Positions 28,401 to 35,522 of a stretch of DNA of 64,000 nucleotides are shown one piece after another; positions within the stretch are counted from its first letter, which is position 1, and every line of letters begins with the position of its first letter. This DNA is from Pseudoclavibacter endophyticus (GTDB lineage: Bacteria; Actinomycetota; Actinomycetes; Actinomycetales; Microbacteriaceae). The notes beneath the pieces are model-generated. The model searched no databases, was not told the origin of the DNA, and was given only the letters and a program-made list of their open reading frames with translations. The position numbers and the translations under genes were made by a program. The stretch spans positions 62,001 through 126,000 of the forward strand of contig NZ_WBJY01000004.1 of the NCBI RefSeq assembly GCF_008831085.1. Reading direction: 5' to 3'.

Positions 28401-30798
28401 GCGCGGTCACCACGAGCGCTGACACCTGCTGGGGGAGCGGCCCGTCGCTCGAGCCGTCGTGCCAGGCCGCAACCCGCAGTGTGCCGATGGCGGCCGCGAG
28501 CGCCCCGGGGAACGTGGCGGCCACGACGATCGCGACGCGTTCGACCCCCGCAAGGGCGCGGTGCGGCAGGAGCCCGGCCGCGGCGCTGAATGCGGCGCCG
28601 GAGATGACGACGGCGAGGGTCGATCCCAGTGGGAGCTCGACGCCTGCATCGACGGCCCACAGCCGTGGGGCGGTGACCGCGGCGGCCAGCGCGGTGAGCG
28701 CAGCGCCGGCGGTGAGCGCGACTCGCGCGTAAGACGTGCCGCCCGGTACCCGTGGGGTGACGGCGAACCTCGCAGCGAAGAGGGCCGACACGACCGCAAT
28801 GGCCGAGACGAGCTGGTGATGGGCGTGCACGGCGCCGATCGAGACCAGGTGCCAGGCGACGACGCCGGCACCGGCCCACAGCACGAGGCGCAGCGGGTCG
28901 CGACCGGATGCGTGGGGCGCGGCGGCGCCGCGGGCACGGAGTGTCGCGATGAGGGCGACGAGGAGGACGGCCAAGCAAAGGATCAGCGATGCCTGCACGA
29001 GAACGGGCGATCGCGCCTGCCACGACACGTAGGTGAGGCCGGCGATTGCGGCGGCGGTCCAGTACGGGGCGACGCGCCGGCGGCGCTGTGCGGGGCGCCA
29101 TGCGAGTGCTCCCGCAGCGACGAGCCCCGCCACGAGGCCGATGGCCAGCCCGTCACCCTCCGCGGTCCAGGGTGCTTCGAGGACGGCGGCTGCGGGATCG
29201 TCGGCGAGGGCGCCCGACGCGCGCGCCAGCAGTGCGGAGGCCAGCGGGCGATTGATGAGCAGCGACGCGGCGACGACGGCTCCGGCGCCGACGAGCGCGG
29301 TGATGAGCGCGGCTGTGCAGGCCCGAGAGACGGGGATGTTCCCGAGGCCGGCCAGCCGGGCGCGAAGCAGATCGATGAAGGCGGGAAGAGCGAGCGCGAT
29401 CGCCGCCGCCAGCGCAGCCCACACCTGCCCGACCGCGCCCGCGGCGCTGAGGGCGATCGGAGTGGCGAGCAGTGAGATCACCGCAATGGGAGCGAACGGC
29501 ACGGCGAGGGCTGCGAGCCATCGGGGGCGCGCGTGCGTCGGCAGCAGACACGCCTGGCCCGTTGTCGCGGCGGCGAGCGCGACGAACGCCCATGGGCGGA
29601 CCGAGTCGAGGCTCGGGCTTGCGAACGGGAGCATCAGCGCGATGAGGCTCGCGGCACTCGAGAGCAGTCCGACGATCGCGACGATCGTGATCTCGGTCGT
29701 GCGGTCCATGGACGAGGCGTGGCGGAGCACGGCTGCGAAGGGCAGGATGCCGCGCCGAGATGCCGCTGCGGCGTCGTGCGACCGGGGGCGCCGTCGCCAG
29801 GCCAGATGGGCGAGCGCGCCGATCGCGGCGCCGACGGCGCCGATCGCGAAACGGGTCGCGCCCTCGCCCGCCACGCCTGCGACTCCGGCGGCGAGGAGGC
29901 CGACGCCGGGAGCGATGGCGATCGACGCGGCGATGGCGGGGAAGCGTAACGCCGTGAGTCGCGCCCACGTCTCGAACACGAGCGTGAGAACGATCAGGGC
30001 ACAGCCCCAGTAGAGCGCCTGGTCGACGCGATCGAGCCCGAACAACCCCAGCGCCGAAGCCGCCCAGGCGTCGAGCACGATGAGTGATGCGGCGAGGGCT
30101 GCGACGCCCTCGGCGGCGGCTCGTAACTGCGCGCGCCGGAGCCACGAGGCGCCCACGACGGCGACGAGCGTGATCGCGACGGTCGAGAGGGCGCGCCAGA
30201 CGAGATCGAAGGTGAACCATGCGTATACGAGGAAGAACCCCGCGGCGATGGCCAGCAGGCCCACGCCGAGGACGAGCAGCAACACCTGCAGTCCGCGGCC
30301 GCGCCGTTGAGGAGGCTCGGCCTGCTCACCGACTGGCGAGAAAGCGGGTGGCGACGCCGGGAAAGCGGACGGCGACGCCGGGGGAGCGGGTGGCGACGGC
30401 GGGTGAGCGTTTTGCGTCGGAGGAGCGGTCGGCGTCTGGGAAGCTGGCCGTGTCTGGGGAACGGGTGACGTCTGCGGAACGGGCGACGGGCCGGCGAACG
30501 GTGTGCGCACGCCCGCCGGCCGGGTGGCGGCCGCTCGGGCGTCGTCGACGATGCGGTTGATGAGGGCGCCGCGGTCGGCGAGCGCTCGGGCCGCCGTCGC
30601 CGAGAGCTGGTGCACGGTCACGGCGCGGGCGTCGGCGACCGGGAACCGACATGAGCCGCAGGCCGACGCCGAGTCGAGGGTGCTGAAGCAGCGCGGGCAG
30701 CGATGGGGGTCGGTCAATTCGCTGAGCGACGCCGGGAATCGCATCGGGGCCGGCGGCCGGACGGGCGAGTTCGAAACGTGCGCGTTCGAAGCGGGCAT
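25423..30798 (-). CDS. Giant polytopic membrane protein with N-terminal zinc ribbon
   Basis: 1,791 residues. A zinc ribbon lies at the N-terminus (Cys34, Cys37, Cys47, Cys50 in CPRC and CGSC), followed by HQLSATAARALADRGALINR and a disordered Pro/Thr/Ser stretch (about 90-160). The remaining 1,600 residues are almost entirely hydrophobic helices separated by short Arg-rich loops, several dozen in all. Large proteins of this kind occur in many actinobacteria (the SCO7613 C-terminal-domain type is the closest I can suggest), with no known function. ATG 30796-30798 is preferred over 30802-30804 since AGGA lies 5 nt upstream of it. The gene stands alone; neighbours give no hint of role. Confidence 0.88.
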   Translation of the reverse strand: MPASNAHVSNSPVRPPAPMRFPASLSELTDPHRCPRCFSTLDSASACGSCRFPVADARAVTVHQLSATAARALADRGALINRIVDDARAAATRPAGVRTPFAGPSPVPQTSPVPQTRPASQTPTAPPTQNAHPPSPPAPPASPSAFPASPPAFSPVGEQAEPPQRRGRGLQVLLLVLGVGLLAIAAGFFLVYAWFTFDLVWRALSTVAITLVAVVGASWLRRAQLRAAAEGVAALAASLIVLDAWAASALGLFGLDRVDQALYWGCALIVLTLVFETWARLTALRFPAIAASIAIAPGVGLLAAGVAGVAGEGATRFAIGAVGAAIGALAHLAWRRRPRSHDAAAASRRGILPFAAVLRHASSMDRTTEITIVAIVGLLSSAASLIALMLPFASPSLDSVRPWAFVALAAATTGQACLLPTHARPRWLAALAVPFAPIAVISLLATPIALSAAGAVGQVWAALAAAIALALPAFIDLLRARLAGLGNIPVSRACTAALITALVGAGAVVAASLLINRPLASALLARASGALADDPAAAVLEAPWTAEGDGLAIGLVAGLVAAGALAWRPAQRRRRVAPYWTAAAIAGLTYVSWQARSPVLVQASLILCLAVLLVALIATLRARGAAAPHASGRDPLRLVLWAGAGVVAWHLVSIGAVHAHHQLVSAIAVVSALFAARFAVTPRVPGGTSYARVALTAGAALTALAAAVTAPRLWAVDAGVELPLGSTLAVVISGAAFSAAAGLLPHRALAGVERVAIVVAATFPGALAAAIGTLRVAAWHDGSSDGPLPQQVSALVVTALLAAAVVAGSVTQLRAVTDRAPAGTPRLTAGAWMLPVLAIVVWAPVANAVIAVGAALGGGFHDTGARLSAVVVTLAIVALASAGVSLGVRRAGGAAATLWRLDAPALGLMSIAVVTLAGRSLWRFDGSLAVGLALAAGTVVLVAANGNGLVGAPGRRKHAGWPAVPLACAAWLAFVGTWPGTPTVEIWWLPVGGILVATGLTVWWFGRTLRGTRRAVVGPLLIAAGALAGGIPIAAVGAEGASPMRAAALGAVAAAAILLLTAPRLSPFIAEVAAPVTGALAGIITASAALRVIASAPETDGELHAAIWLTPMLLVLAIAATFAARSGLMQAARSWHPAPAISLVFAASVAIGSTLLTTRTIGPAGAAAALALVAVIGSSLPPLIALRPALAAVVPFATGAALPLAFASAFGDPPPSLGLLVTATLVLTVANAAVGIRLRHEHPALSAPVYAMLPVALFAVLVSTLQFETLAPLARAFPSAAVAGAVALTAAVAVAVVDLMRSDGKARSWRLPRLAVDAGAVTTVVTGFAVAGAFAARFDALNWAFLGAVFVAASATPKHIRGAERIARRVARWVGTPIVAIAAGAAVRDLWPAAPSSLVVVVTGASVLSIGVGVALLAHRSAVPAATSTPATNAVRPRASVEGLVEIGAGALVGLVGSVLVDAFAPSGLVTHLVVAVVAALSLTIWASGILPRNLAAYGVCLAAPAGLALALLPVVRSAASATANTTTISALAPELSGAPVLVALVGTAWLATLRTSSDGAPADRLRSWLARALTVAAVTSVTLSCVIAIDGTQWWRGTAWICVLAVIALTAHTLDRAPFDRSALIASAVGVGLVTIASLATDGNRHVEQLTVPLGIAAVVFGAIVLARRQRSSSWAMIAPGVAVLILPSFFAQFTDDAPLWRIVGVGLAALAALVWGLTGRLQAPFLLGLVLTIAQAITAFWIALDSANRDVPWWIWLAVAGVVLLALAIRFEASLRDARKSAATIRAMR

Positions 30799-30868
30799 GA
30801 GCATCCTGTCGTCGAGAACGTCGCAAGGCTAGTCAAGCCCGCACGGCCTCGCGTCGCCCGCTCGACGA

Positions 30869-30906
30869 CCTGTGGATACGTCGACCGATGCCCGTCTTTC
30901 CACAGG
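30869..30906. repeat. Inverted repeat CCTGTGGA-N22-TCCACAGG
   Basis: Same 8-bp arms as at 11910-11935 (here 30869-30876 and 30899-30906), in the gap between the giant membrane-protein gene and the DUF6458 gene. Here the left arm reads CCTGTGGATA, closer to a DnaA box. Confidence 0.5.
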
Positions 30907-31003
30907 CGGCGGCCGGCCATCGGCCGCAGCGCGTGCGGATGCCCGCGTTCACGGAGGCGGCGCAAATAGGGAGGGCGCCCGGCCGTCGCCGAGCGCCTCC
31001 GCG

Positions 31004-31261
31004 TCAGATCTCGCTGTCGTTCGAGCTCGTCGTCCGTCGGGTGACGTCGCGGCCGGTCGCAGGATCGACCTCGTGTCGCGTCACCGTATTCACCCGTCGG
31101 CGACGAACGAGGAGGATGATGCCGAGGAGGAAGACGAGGGCGCCGGCGCCCATGAGGAGGTAACCGACGAACTGCAGATCGATCCAGTCCACCTCCACGT
31201 GGACCGCGAAGGCGAGGATGGCGCCGATGACGAAGAGGGTGATGCCTGACCCGATGCTCAT
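31004..31261 (-). CDS. Small two-helix membrane protein, DUF6458-like
   Basis: 85 residues. It begins MSIGSGITLFVIGAILAFAV, has a charged break VEVDWIDLQFVGY and a second helix LLMGAGALVFLLGIILLV, then an Arg-rich and Thr-rich tail. This matches the short DUF6458 proteins widespread in Microbacteriaceae; the role is unknown. AAGGAGCATC before the ATG at 31261 is a good ribosome site. A longer frame upstream runs into tRNA-Pro and is discarded. The tRNA-Pro gene follows upstream on the same strand. Confidence 0.85.
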   Translation of the reverse strand: MSIGSGITLFVIGAILAFAVHVEVDWIDLQFVGYLLMGAGALVFLLGIILLVRRRRVNTVTRHEVDPATGRDVTRRTTSSNDSEI

Positions 31262-31393
31262 GATGCTCCTTGTTTCGCCGCGTGAGACCTGTGTTCGGGC
31301 ACGGTAGCCCATCGTGATGACGGTCGAGCGCGAGGCTGATGGATTCTCGCCGGGGTGACAGGCCGGGACGTTCCGTTGTCCTGAGGCATCACA

Positions 31394-31470
<77 letters not shown>

Positions 31471-31550
31471 TCACGCGTGAACGCGCGACGAAATGGAGTC
31501 TAGCGGCAACACTGCCGCGGTGGTGCGGGCCGGTGGCTACCATCAATCGC

Positions 31551-32069
31551 ATGACGTCGTACGCTCCTGGTCCGAACGCACAGAACCCGGGATGGGCATA
31601 CCCCGCCCCTGCTCCGGCGGTCCCGCCGCAGACGGGAGTCGGCGCGTGGCTGCAGTTCCTGTGGTGGTACGTTCCGGTACCCGTCATCGGGAACATCGCA
31701 TGGTTGGCGGGGGCGGTGGCATCGTGGCTCAAGCACCGGCGGTCGAACGGGCCGGCCCGTGAGAACGCGCGGCACGCGCTGAACTGGGCGATCACCGCGA
31801 ACGCCATCATGGTGCTCGCGATCGTGTGCGCGTTTCTGACCATGTTCACGTCGCAGGGCTGGGACCTCTCGCAGTCGGTCCCGGGCGACCACCCCGGTGT
31901 CGTGCTGTATGTCGCCTTCCTGCTCGTCGTGCCGGTCACCGGCATCACGACGCTGATCGTCGGCATCGTTGGCGCGGTCCGTGCCGGCCGGGGTGACGTG
32001 CTGCGGGTGCCGGTCGCCATCCCGTTCGTTCGGGGAACGAATCAACAGGAACCCGGCCGGCCTGCGTGA
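31551..32069 (+). CDS. DUF4870-like membrane protein
   Basis: 172 residues. A Pro/Ala-rich head (YAPGPNAQNPGWAYPAPAPA) precedes a first helix (WLQFLWWYVPVPVIGNIAWL), a loop with the diagnostic WLKHRRSNGPARENARHALN, and two or three further helices. The helix order and the R-x-N-A-RHALNW motif match the DUF4870 (Tic20-like) family of unknown role. ATG 31551 is preferred to an upstream GTG since TACCAT (31538-31543) lies 7 nt before it, giving a leaderless message. It sits between tRNA-Pro and tRNA-Gly. Confidence 0.85.
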   Translation: MTSYAPGPNAQNPGWAYPAPAPAVPPQTGVGAWLQFLWWYVPVPVIGNIAWLAGAVASWLKHRRSNGPARENARHALNWAITANAIMVLAIVCAFLTMFTSQGWDLSQSVPGDHPGVVLYVAFLLVVPVTGITTLIVGIVGAVRAGRGDVLRVPVAIPFVRGTNQQEPGRPA

Positions 32070-32131
32070 GCTGTGCCGCGCGACGCGGCTCGATCCGCGA
32101 GGGCGGTATGCGATAGACTCGCCGGGTTCGC

Positions 32132-32205
32132 GGGGATGTAGCTCAATGGTAGAGCCCCAGTCTTCCAAACTGGCTACGCGGGTTCGATTCCCGTCATCCC
32201 CTCCA
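32132..32205 (+). tRNA. tRNA-Gly (anticodon TCC)
   Basis: Acceptor GGGGATG pairs with CATCCCC. The anticodon stem CCAGT/ACTGG encloses CTTCCAA, and the T arm GCGGG/CCCGT encloses TTCGATT. Discriminator T is followed by an encoded CCA (32203-32205). Confidence 0.95.
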
Positions 32206-32206
32206 C

Positions 32207-32222
32207 GTCACGGGCCCGTGAC
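32207..32222. terminator. Perfect palindrome just after tRNA-Gly, possible terminator
   Basis: GTCACGGGCCCGTGAC is a 16-bp perfect palindrome one base after the CCA end of tRNA-Gly. A second GC-rich inverted segment (GGGCCGTG...CACGGGCCC) follows. With no T tract it may act as a 3' boundary for the tRNA precursor. Confidence 0.4.
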
Positions 32223-32348
32223 GGGCCGTGTGCCCGGCACGGGCCCATCGCTGTCGCCCGGCCAGCACGGGGAAAACTCGGTGGATAGCTGCAATGTCGC
32301 GGCAGCCTCCGCTTTCTACGGTTGAACCACCGAGAAAGCGAGGCTCCC

Positions 32349-32852
32349 ATGAACACCATCGAATCGAACGACGCGGCAGCGCGGATCGCGGGATCCACGG
32401 CCGGCACGCCGGCCGCGCACCTGCCGCAACCGGCCGGCCAGTGGCCGCCGAGCCCGACGCCCGAGCAAGAGCGCGCGTGGCGGTACACGCAGTCGCACGC
32501 ACACGGTGCTGGCACACAGCCAGACGCCGCGCCGTCTGCGAGTGCCGCGACGTACGGCGGTGCGGGAGCATCCATGCCGGGCGGTCCCCGGGTCACTCCC
32601 CGCTACAGCCCCGCCAGCGTGCAGAACCTCGCGACGTGGGCGCTCGTGCTCGGCATCGTCTGCGTGTTCTTCAATCCCCTCGCCGGTTTCAGCATCGCAG
32701 CGGGAACGTGCGCGATCGTCGCGCTCGTCCGGCATGGGGACCTGCTCCGCGAGGGCCTCGACGTCCCGGGGAAGAACATGGCCGTTGCCGGCCTCGTGCT
32801 GGCCGGTGCCGGAATCCTGCGCACGTGGGGGTTCGGCTGGTTCATCTTCTGA
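32349..32852 (+). CDS. DUF4190-like small membrane protein
   Basis: 167 residues. The first 90 residues are an Ala/Pro/Gln-rich soluble head. Two hydrophobic segments follow: LATWALVLGIVCVFFNPLAG (about 95-114), then AAGTCAIVALVRHGDLLREG and MAVAGLVLAGAGILRTWGFG. The order LATWALVLGI-FNP-AG and the invariant GKNMAVAGLVL segment match the DUF4190 family of unknown function. The ATG at 32349 follows GAGGCTCCC, a modest ribosome site. It lies between tRNA-Gly and tig and has no obvious partner. Confidence 0.8.
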   Translation: MNTIESNDAAARIAGSTAGTPAAHLPQPAGQWPPSPTPEQERAWRYTQSHAHGAGTQPDAAPSASAATYGGAGASMPGGPRVTPRYSPASVQNLATWALVLGIVCVFFNPLAGFSIAAGTCAIVALVRHGDLLREGLDVPGKNMAVAGLVLAGAGILRTWGFGWFIF

Positions 32853-33075
32853 GGGCACAGAGGGTCTGAGCTCCTACCCCGTCCGGACGCGGTTTCGCGG
32901 CCGGATTGGGTGGTGCCAGGGTGAACCCGTATTCTTGACGGCGTTTGTGCACCCAGGTGGCGAGTGATCAATCGTCTCGCGCTCATCTCCCCGCGTCTGC
33001 GGCGATCGCCGGCGGTGTCACGCCTCCGCGCTGCGACCACCGCGCAGTGCACCGAACCTCAGGAGAAACCCCAAC

Positions 33076-34506
33076 GTGAAGACTTCGGTCGAACAGATCA
33101 ACCCGACGCACGTCAAGCTGACGATCGCCGTCGAGCCCGCAGAGCTGCAGCCCTACCTCGATGGCGCGTACAAGACGATCTCGAGCCAGATCCAGGTGCC
33201 CGGCTTCCGCCGCGGCAAGGTGCCGGCCGCCATCATCGACCAGCGCGTCGGCAAGGAGGCGGTCATCGAGCAGGCCGTCTCCGACGGCCTCGACACGTTC
33301 TATAACCAGGCCGTCACCGAGTCGGGCATCCAACCCCTCGGGCGTCCCCAGGCGGACGTCTCGTCGACGCCGACCCCGGCCGGCCGCGAGATCGAGGGCG
33401 ACCTTGTGATCGACGTCGAGGTCGACGTGCGCCCCGAGTTCGAGCTTCCGGACTATCGCGGGCTCAAACTCAAGGTCGACGCGGCCGAAGTGACCGACGA
33501 GGACGTCGACGCCGAGATCCAGGAGCTGCGCAAGCGGTTCGGCACCCTCGTCACCGTCGACCGGCCGATCGAGGACGGCGACTTCGTGACGCTCGACCTC
33601 GTCGCCGCCGTCGACGGCGAGCAGGTCGACGAGGCCAAGGGCATCTCGTACGAGCTCGGTTCGGGGCAGCTGCTCGAGGGAACCGACGAAGCGCTGCTCA
33701 CGCTCACGGCCGGTGAGACGACGACGTTCAGCTCGACGCTGCTCGGCGGCGAGCGCGAGGGCGAAGACGCCGAGATCACCGTGACGGTCGAGGCCGTCAA
33801 GGTGCGAGAACTTCCCGAGCTCGACGATGACTTCGCCCAGATGGCGTCGGAGTTCGACACGGTCGAGGAGCTGCGCGACGACTTGCGGACAACGGCCGCC
33901 TCGAAGAAGACGTTCGAGCAGGTCGACCAGGCTCGCGAGCAGATCGTGCCGGCACTGCTCGAGCGGGTCGACATCGCCGTTCCTCAGCAGGTCGTCGAGG
34001 ACGAGGTCGCGCGGCACCTGCAGGCGGAGGGCAAGGACGTTGACGACCCGCACGCCGAAGAGGTGCGCGCCGAGACCGAGAAGTCGTTCCGGCAGCAGGT
34101 GCTGCTCGACGCCATCATCAAGGAAGCAAACATCCAGGTCGAGCAGGACGAGCTCACCCAGTTCATGATCCAGTCTGCGTCGCAGTACGGCATGCAACCG
34201 CAGGAGTTCGTCAACATGCTGCAGGAGAACGGGCAGTTCATGGGCATGGTCGGCGAGGTCGCCCGCTCGAAGGCACTGCTGTTCGTTCTCGACAAGGCCG
34301 AGGTCGTCGACGAGAACGGCGACCCGGTTGACGTGTCGGAGTTCACCGTCGCCATCCGCCGTGCCGAGGAGAAGGCGGCGGCCGATGCCGCCGCCGAGGC
34401 CGTTCCGACCGACGAACTCGTCGGCGCCGAGGACGAGAGCGATGCAGCGGAGGCCGACAGCGACGAGGCGGCCGACGACGCGACGGCGGAGGCCGACGAC
34501 AAGTAA
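33076..34506 (+). CDS. tig: Trigger factor (ribosome-associated chaperone and prolyl isomerase)
   Basis: 476 residues. The ribosome-binding domain carries the signature GFRRGKVP (43-50). The FKBP-type isomerase domain lies at about 145-245 (VTVDRPIEDGDFVTLDLVAA, VEAVKVRELPELDDDFAQMA). The C-terminal chaperone arms follow, then a Glu/Asp/Ala-rich tail of about 50 residues that is longer than in E. coli. It meets nascent chains at the exit tunnel. GTG at 33076 has AGGAGAA 8-13 nt upstream. In most bacteria clpP and clpX follow directly; here they are 12.6 kb and 20 kb away on the same strand. Confidence 0.96.
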   Translation: MKTSVEQINPTHVKLTIAVEPAELQPYLDGAYKTISSQIQVPGFRRGKVPAAIIDQRVGKEAVIEQAVSDGLDTFYNQAVTESGIQPLGRPQADVSSTPTPAGREIEGDLVIDVEVDVRPEFELPDYRGLKLKVDAAEVTDEDVDAEIQELRKRFGTLVTVDRPIEDGDFVTLDLVAAVDGEQVDEAKGISYELGSGQLLEGTDEALLTLTAGETTTFSSTLLGGEREGEDAEITVTVEAVKVRELPELDDDFAQMASEFDTVEELRDDLRTTAASKKTFEQVDQAREQIVPALLERVDIAVPQQVVEDEVARHLQAEGKDVDDPHAEEVRAETEKSFRQQVLLDAIIKEANIQVEQDELTQFMIQSASQYGMQPQEFVNMLQENGQFMGMVGEVARSKALLFVLDKAEVVDENGDPVDVSEFTVAIRRAEEKAAADAAAEAVPTDELVGAEDESDAAEADSDEAADDATAEADDK

Positions 34507-34536
34507 GGCCGACGACCGGCCCGCACCACGCGGGCG

Positions 34537-34570
34537 GTGAGGGCGGGCTCCGACCGGGGCCCGCCCTCAC
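34537..34570 (+). terminator. Terminator of tig
   Basis: GTGAGGGCGGGC (34537-34548) pairs perfectly with GCCCGCCCTCAC (34559-34570), a 12-bp stem with a 10-nt loop, 30 bp after the tig stop. The downstream sequence GTCGTTGCGTTT is only weakly T-rich, but the stem is exceptionally strong. Confidence 0.7.
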
Positions 34571-34625
34571 GTCGTTGCGTTTCGGTGCGCCCCCGCGCGC
34601 CGCGTTCGACGGGCAGAATGCGGGC

Positions 34626-35354
34626 ATGACTTTGCCATCGCTCCTGCTCGTCTCGCACGGGACCGCGTCACCCACCGGCCAGCGAGCCGTCGCCGGGCTG
34701 GTCGCGGCGGTCGCCGAGCGCCTGCCGGGATTCACCGTCCAACTCGCGCACGTCGACGTGCAACAGCCGGACGTGGAGCGCTCGCTCGCGTTCCTTTCGC
34801 ACAGCCCCGTCGTGGTCGTGCCGGCCCTGCTCTCGGCCGGCTACCACGTGCACGTCGACCTGGAGCGCGAGACTCGACCCCGCGCCGATGTCGTGCTCGC
34901 CGACTCGATGGGGCCGGATGGTCGTCTCGCGGAAGTGCTCGACGCGCGGCTTGACCAGGCCGGATTTCGCGACGAGGACGACGAGGTGGTGCTGGCGGTC
35001 GCCGGTTCGAGCGACGAGCGCGCCAACGAGGACTGTCGCGCCATGGCGGCCATGCTGTCCCACCGGCTCGGGCGCAACGTGACGGTCGGCTTCCTCTCGG
35101 CCGCCGAGCCGCGGCTCGACGAGGCGATCGAGCGCGCCTCGCGCGACGGCCGGCGGGTCATCGTCTCGACGTACCTGCTCGCGCCCGGCTACTTCCACGA
35201 TCTCACCGTGCGGCTCGCGGGCGGTGCGCCGGTCGCGGCGCCGTTGCTGGGCGACGACGCGCCCGCCTTCGGCCTCGTCGACCTCGTGATCGATCGGTTC
35301 GAGGCAGCGTGGTCGACCCTGGCCGGTGTTATTACGCCCCGCGACCTTCGGTGA
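34626..35354 (+). CDS. Sirohydrochlorin chelatase (CbiX/SirB type)
   Basis: 242 residues with two CbiX-like halves. The first begins LLLVSHGTASPTGQRAVAGL with the metal-binding His11, and the second has VVLAVAGSSDERANEDCR and VSTYLLAPGYFHDLT with another His. It inserts Fe2+ (or Co2+) into sirohydrochlorin to make siroheme, the cofactor of the sulfite reductase encoded next. CAGAAT (34614-34619) lies 6 nt before the ATG, so the mRNA is probably leaderless. It is followed by a hairpin, so it may be transcribed apart from the sulfite reductase operon. cobA at 43138 makes its precursor precorrin-2. Confidence 0.88.
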   Translation: MTLPSLLLVSHGTASPTGQRAVAGLVAAVAERLPGFTVQLAHVDVQQPDVERSLAFLSHSPVVVVPALLSAGYHVHVDLERETRPRADVVLADSMGPDGRLAEVLDARLDQAGFRDEDDEVVLAVAGSSDERANEDCRAMAAMLSHRLGRNVTVGFLSAAEPRLDEAIERASRDGRRVIVSTYLLAPGYFHDLTVRLAGGAPVAAPLLGDDAPAFGLVDLVIDRFEAAWSTLAGVITPRDLR

Positions 35355-35380
35355 CCCGCGGCGTCGCCGGACGACGCGGG
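35355..35380 (+). terminator. Hairpin after the chelatase gene
   Basis: CCCGCGGCGTC pairs with GACGACGCGGG (10 of 11) around GCCG, starting at the base after the stop codon. There is no T tract, so it is a weak terminator or an attenuator before the sulfite reductase promoter. Confidence 0.4.
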
Positions 35381-35522
35381 ACGACACTCCGCAACCTCGT
35401 GCGACGCCGCCTTACCGATCTTGACGGCCGGGGATGCCCCGTGGTCGCCCATCCTTCTAACCTCGCCGAACGGACTCACGAGGAGTCCGTCCCGGAGCAT
35501 CCGGGGCGATCAGGAGGCGACC

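Noticed and set aside
25580..28732. Open frame of 1,050 codons on the plus strand inside the giant membrane-protein gene
   Set aside because: Product is Ala/Arg/Ser/Thr-rich low-complexity with no domain; it is the antisense shadow of a high-GC gene whose minus-strand product has clear membrane helices and a zinc ribbon.
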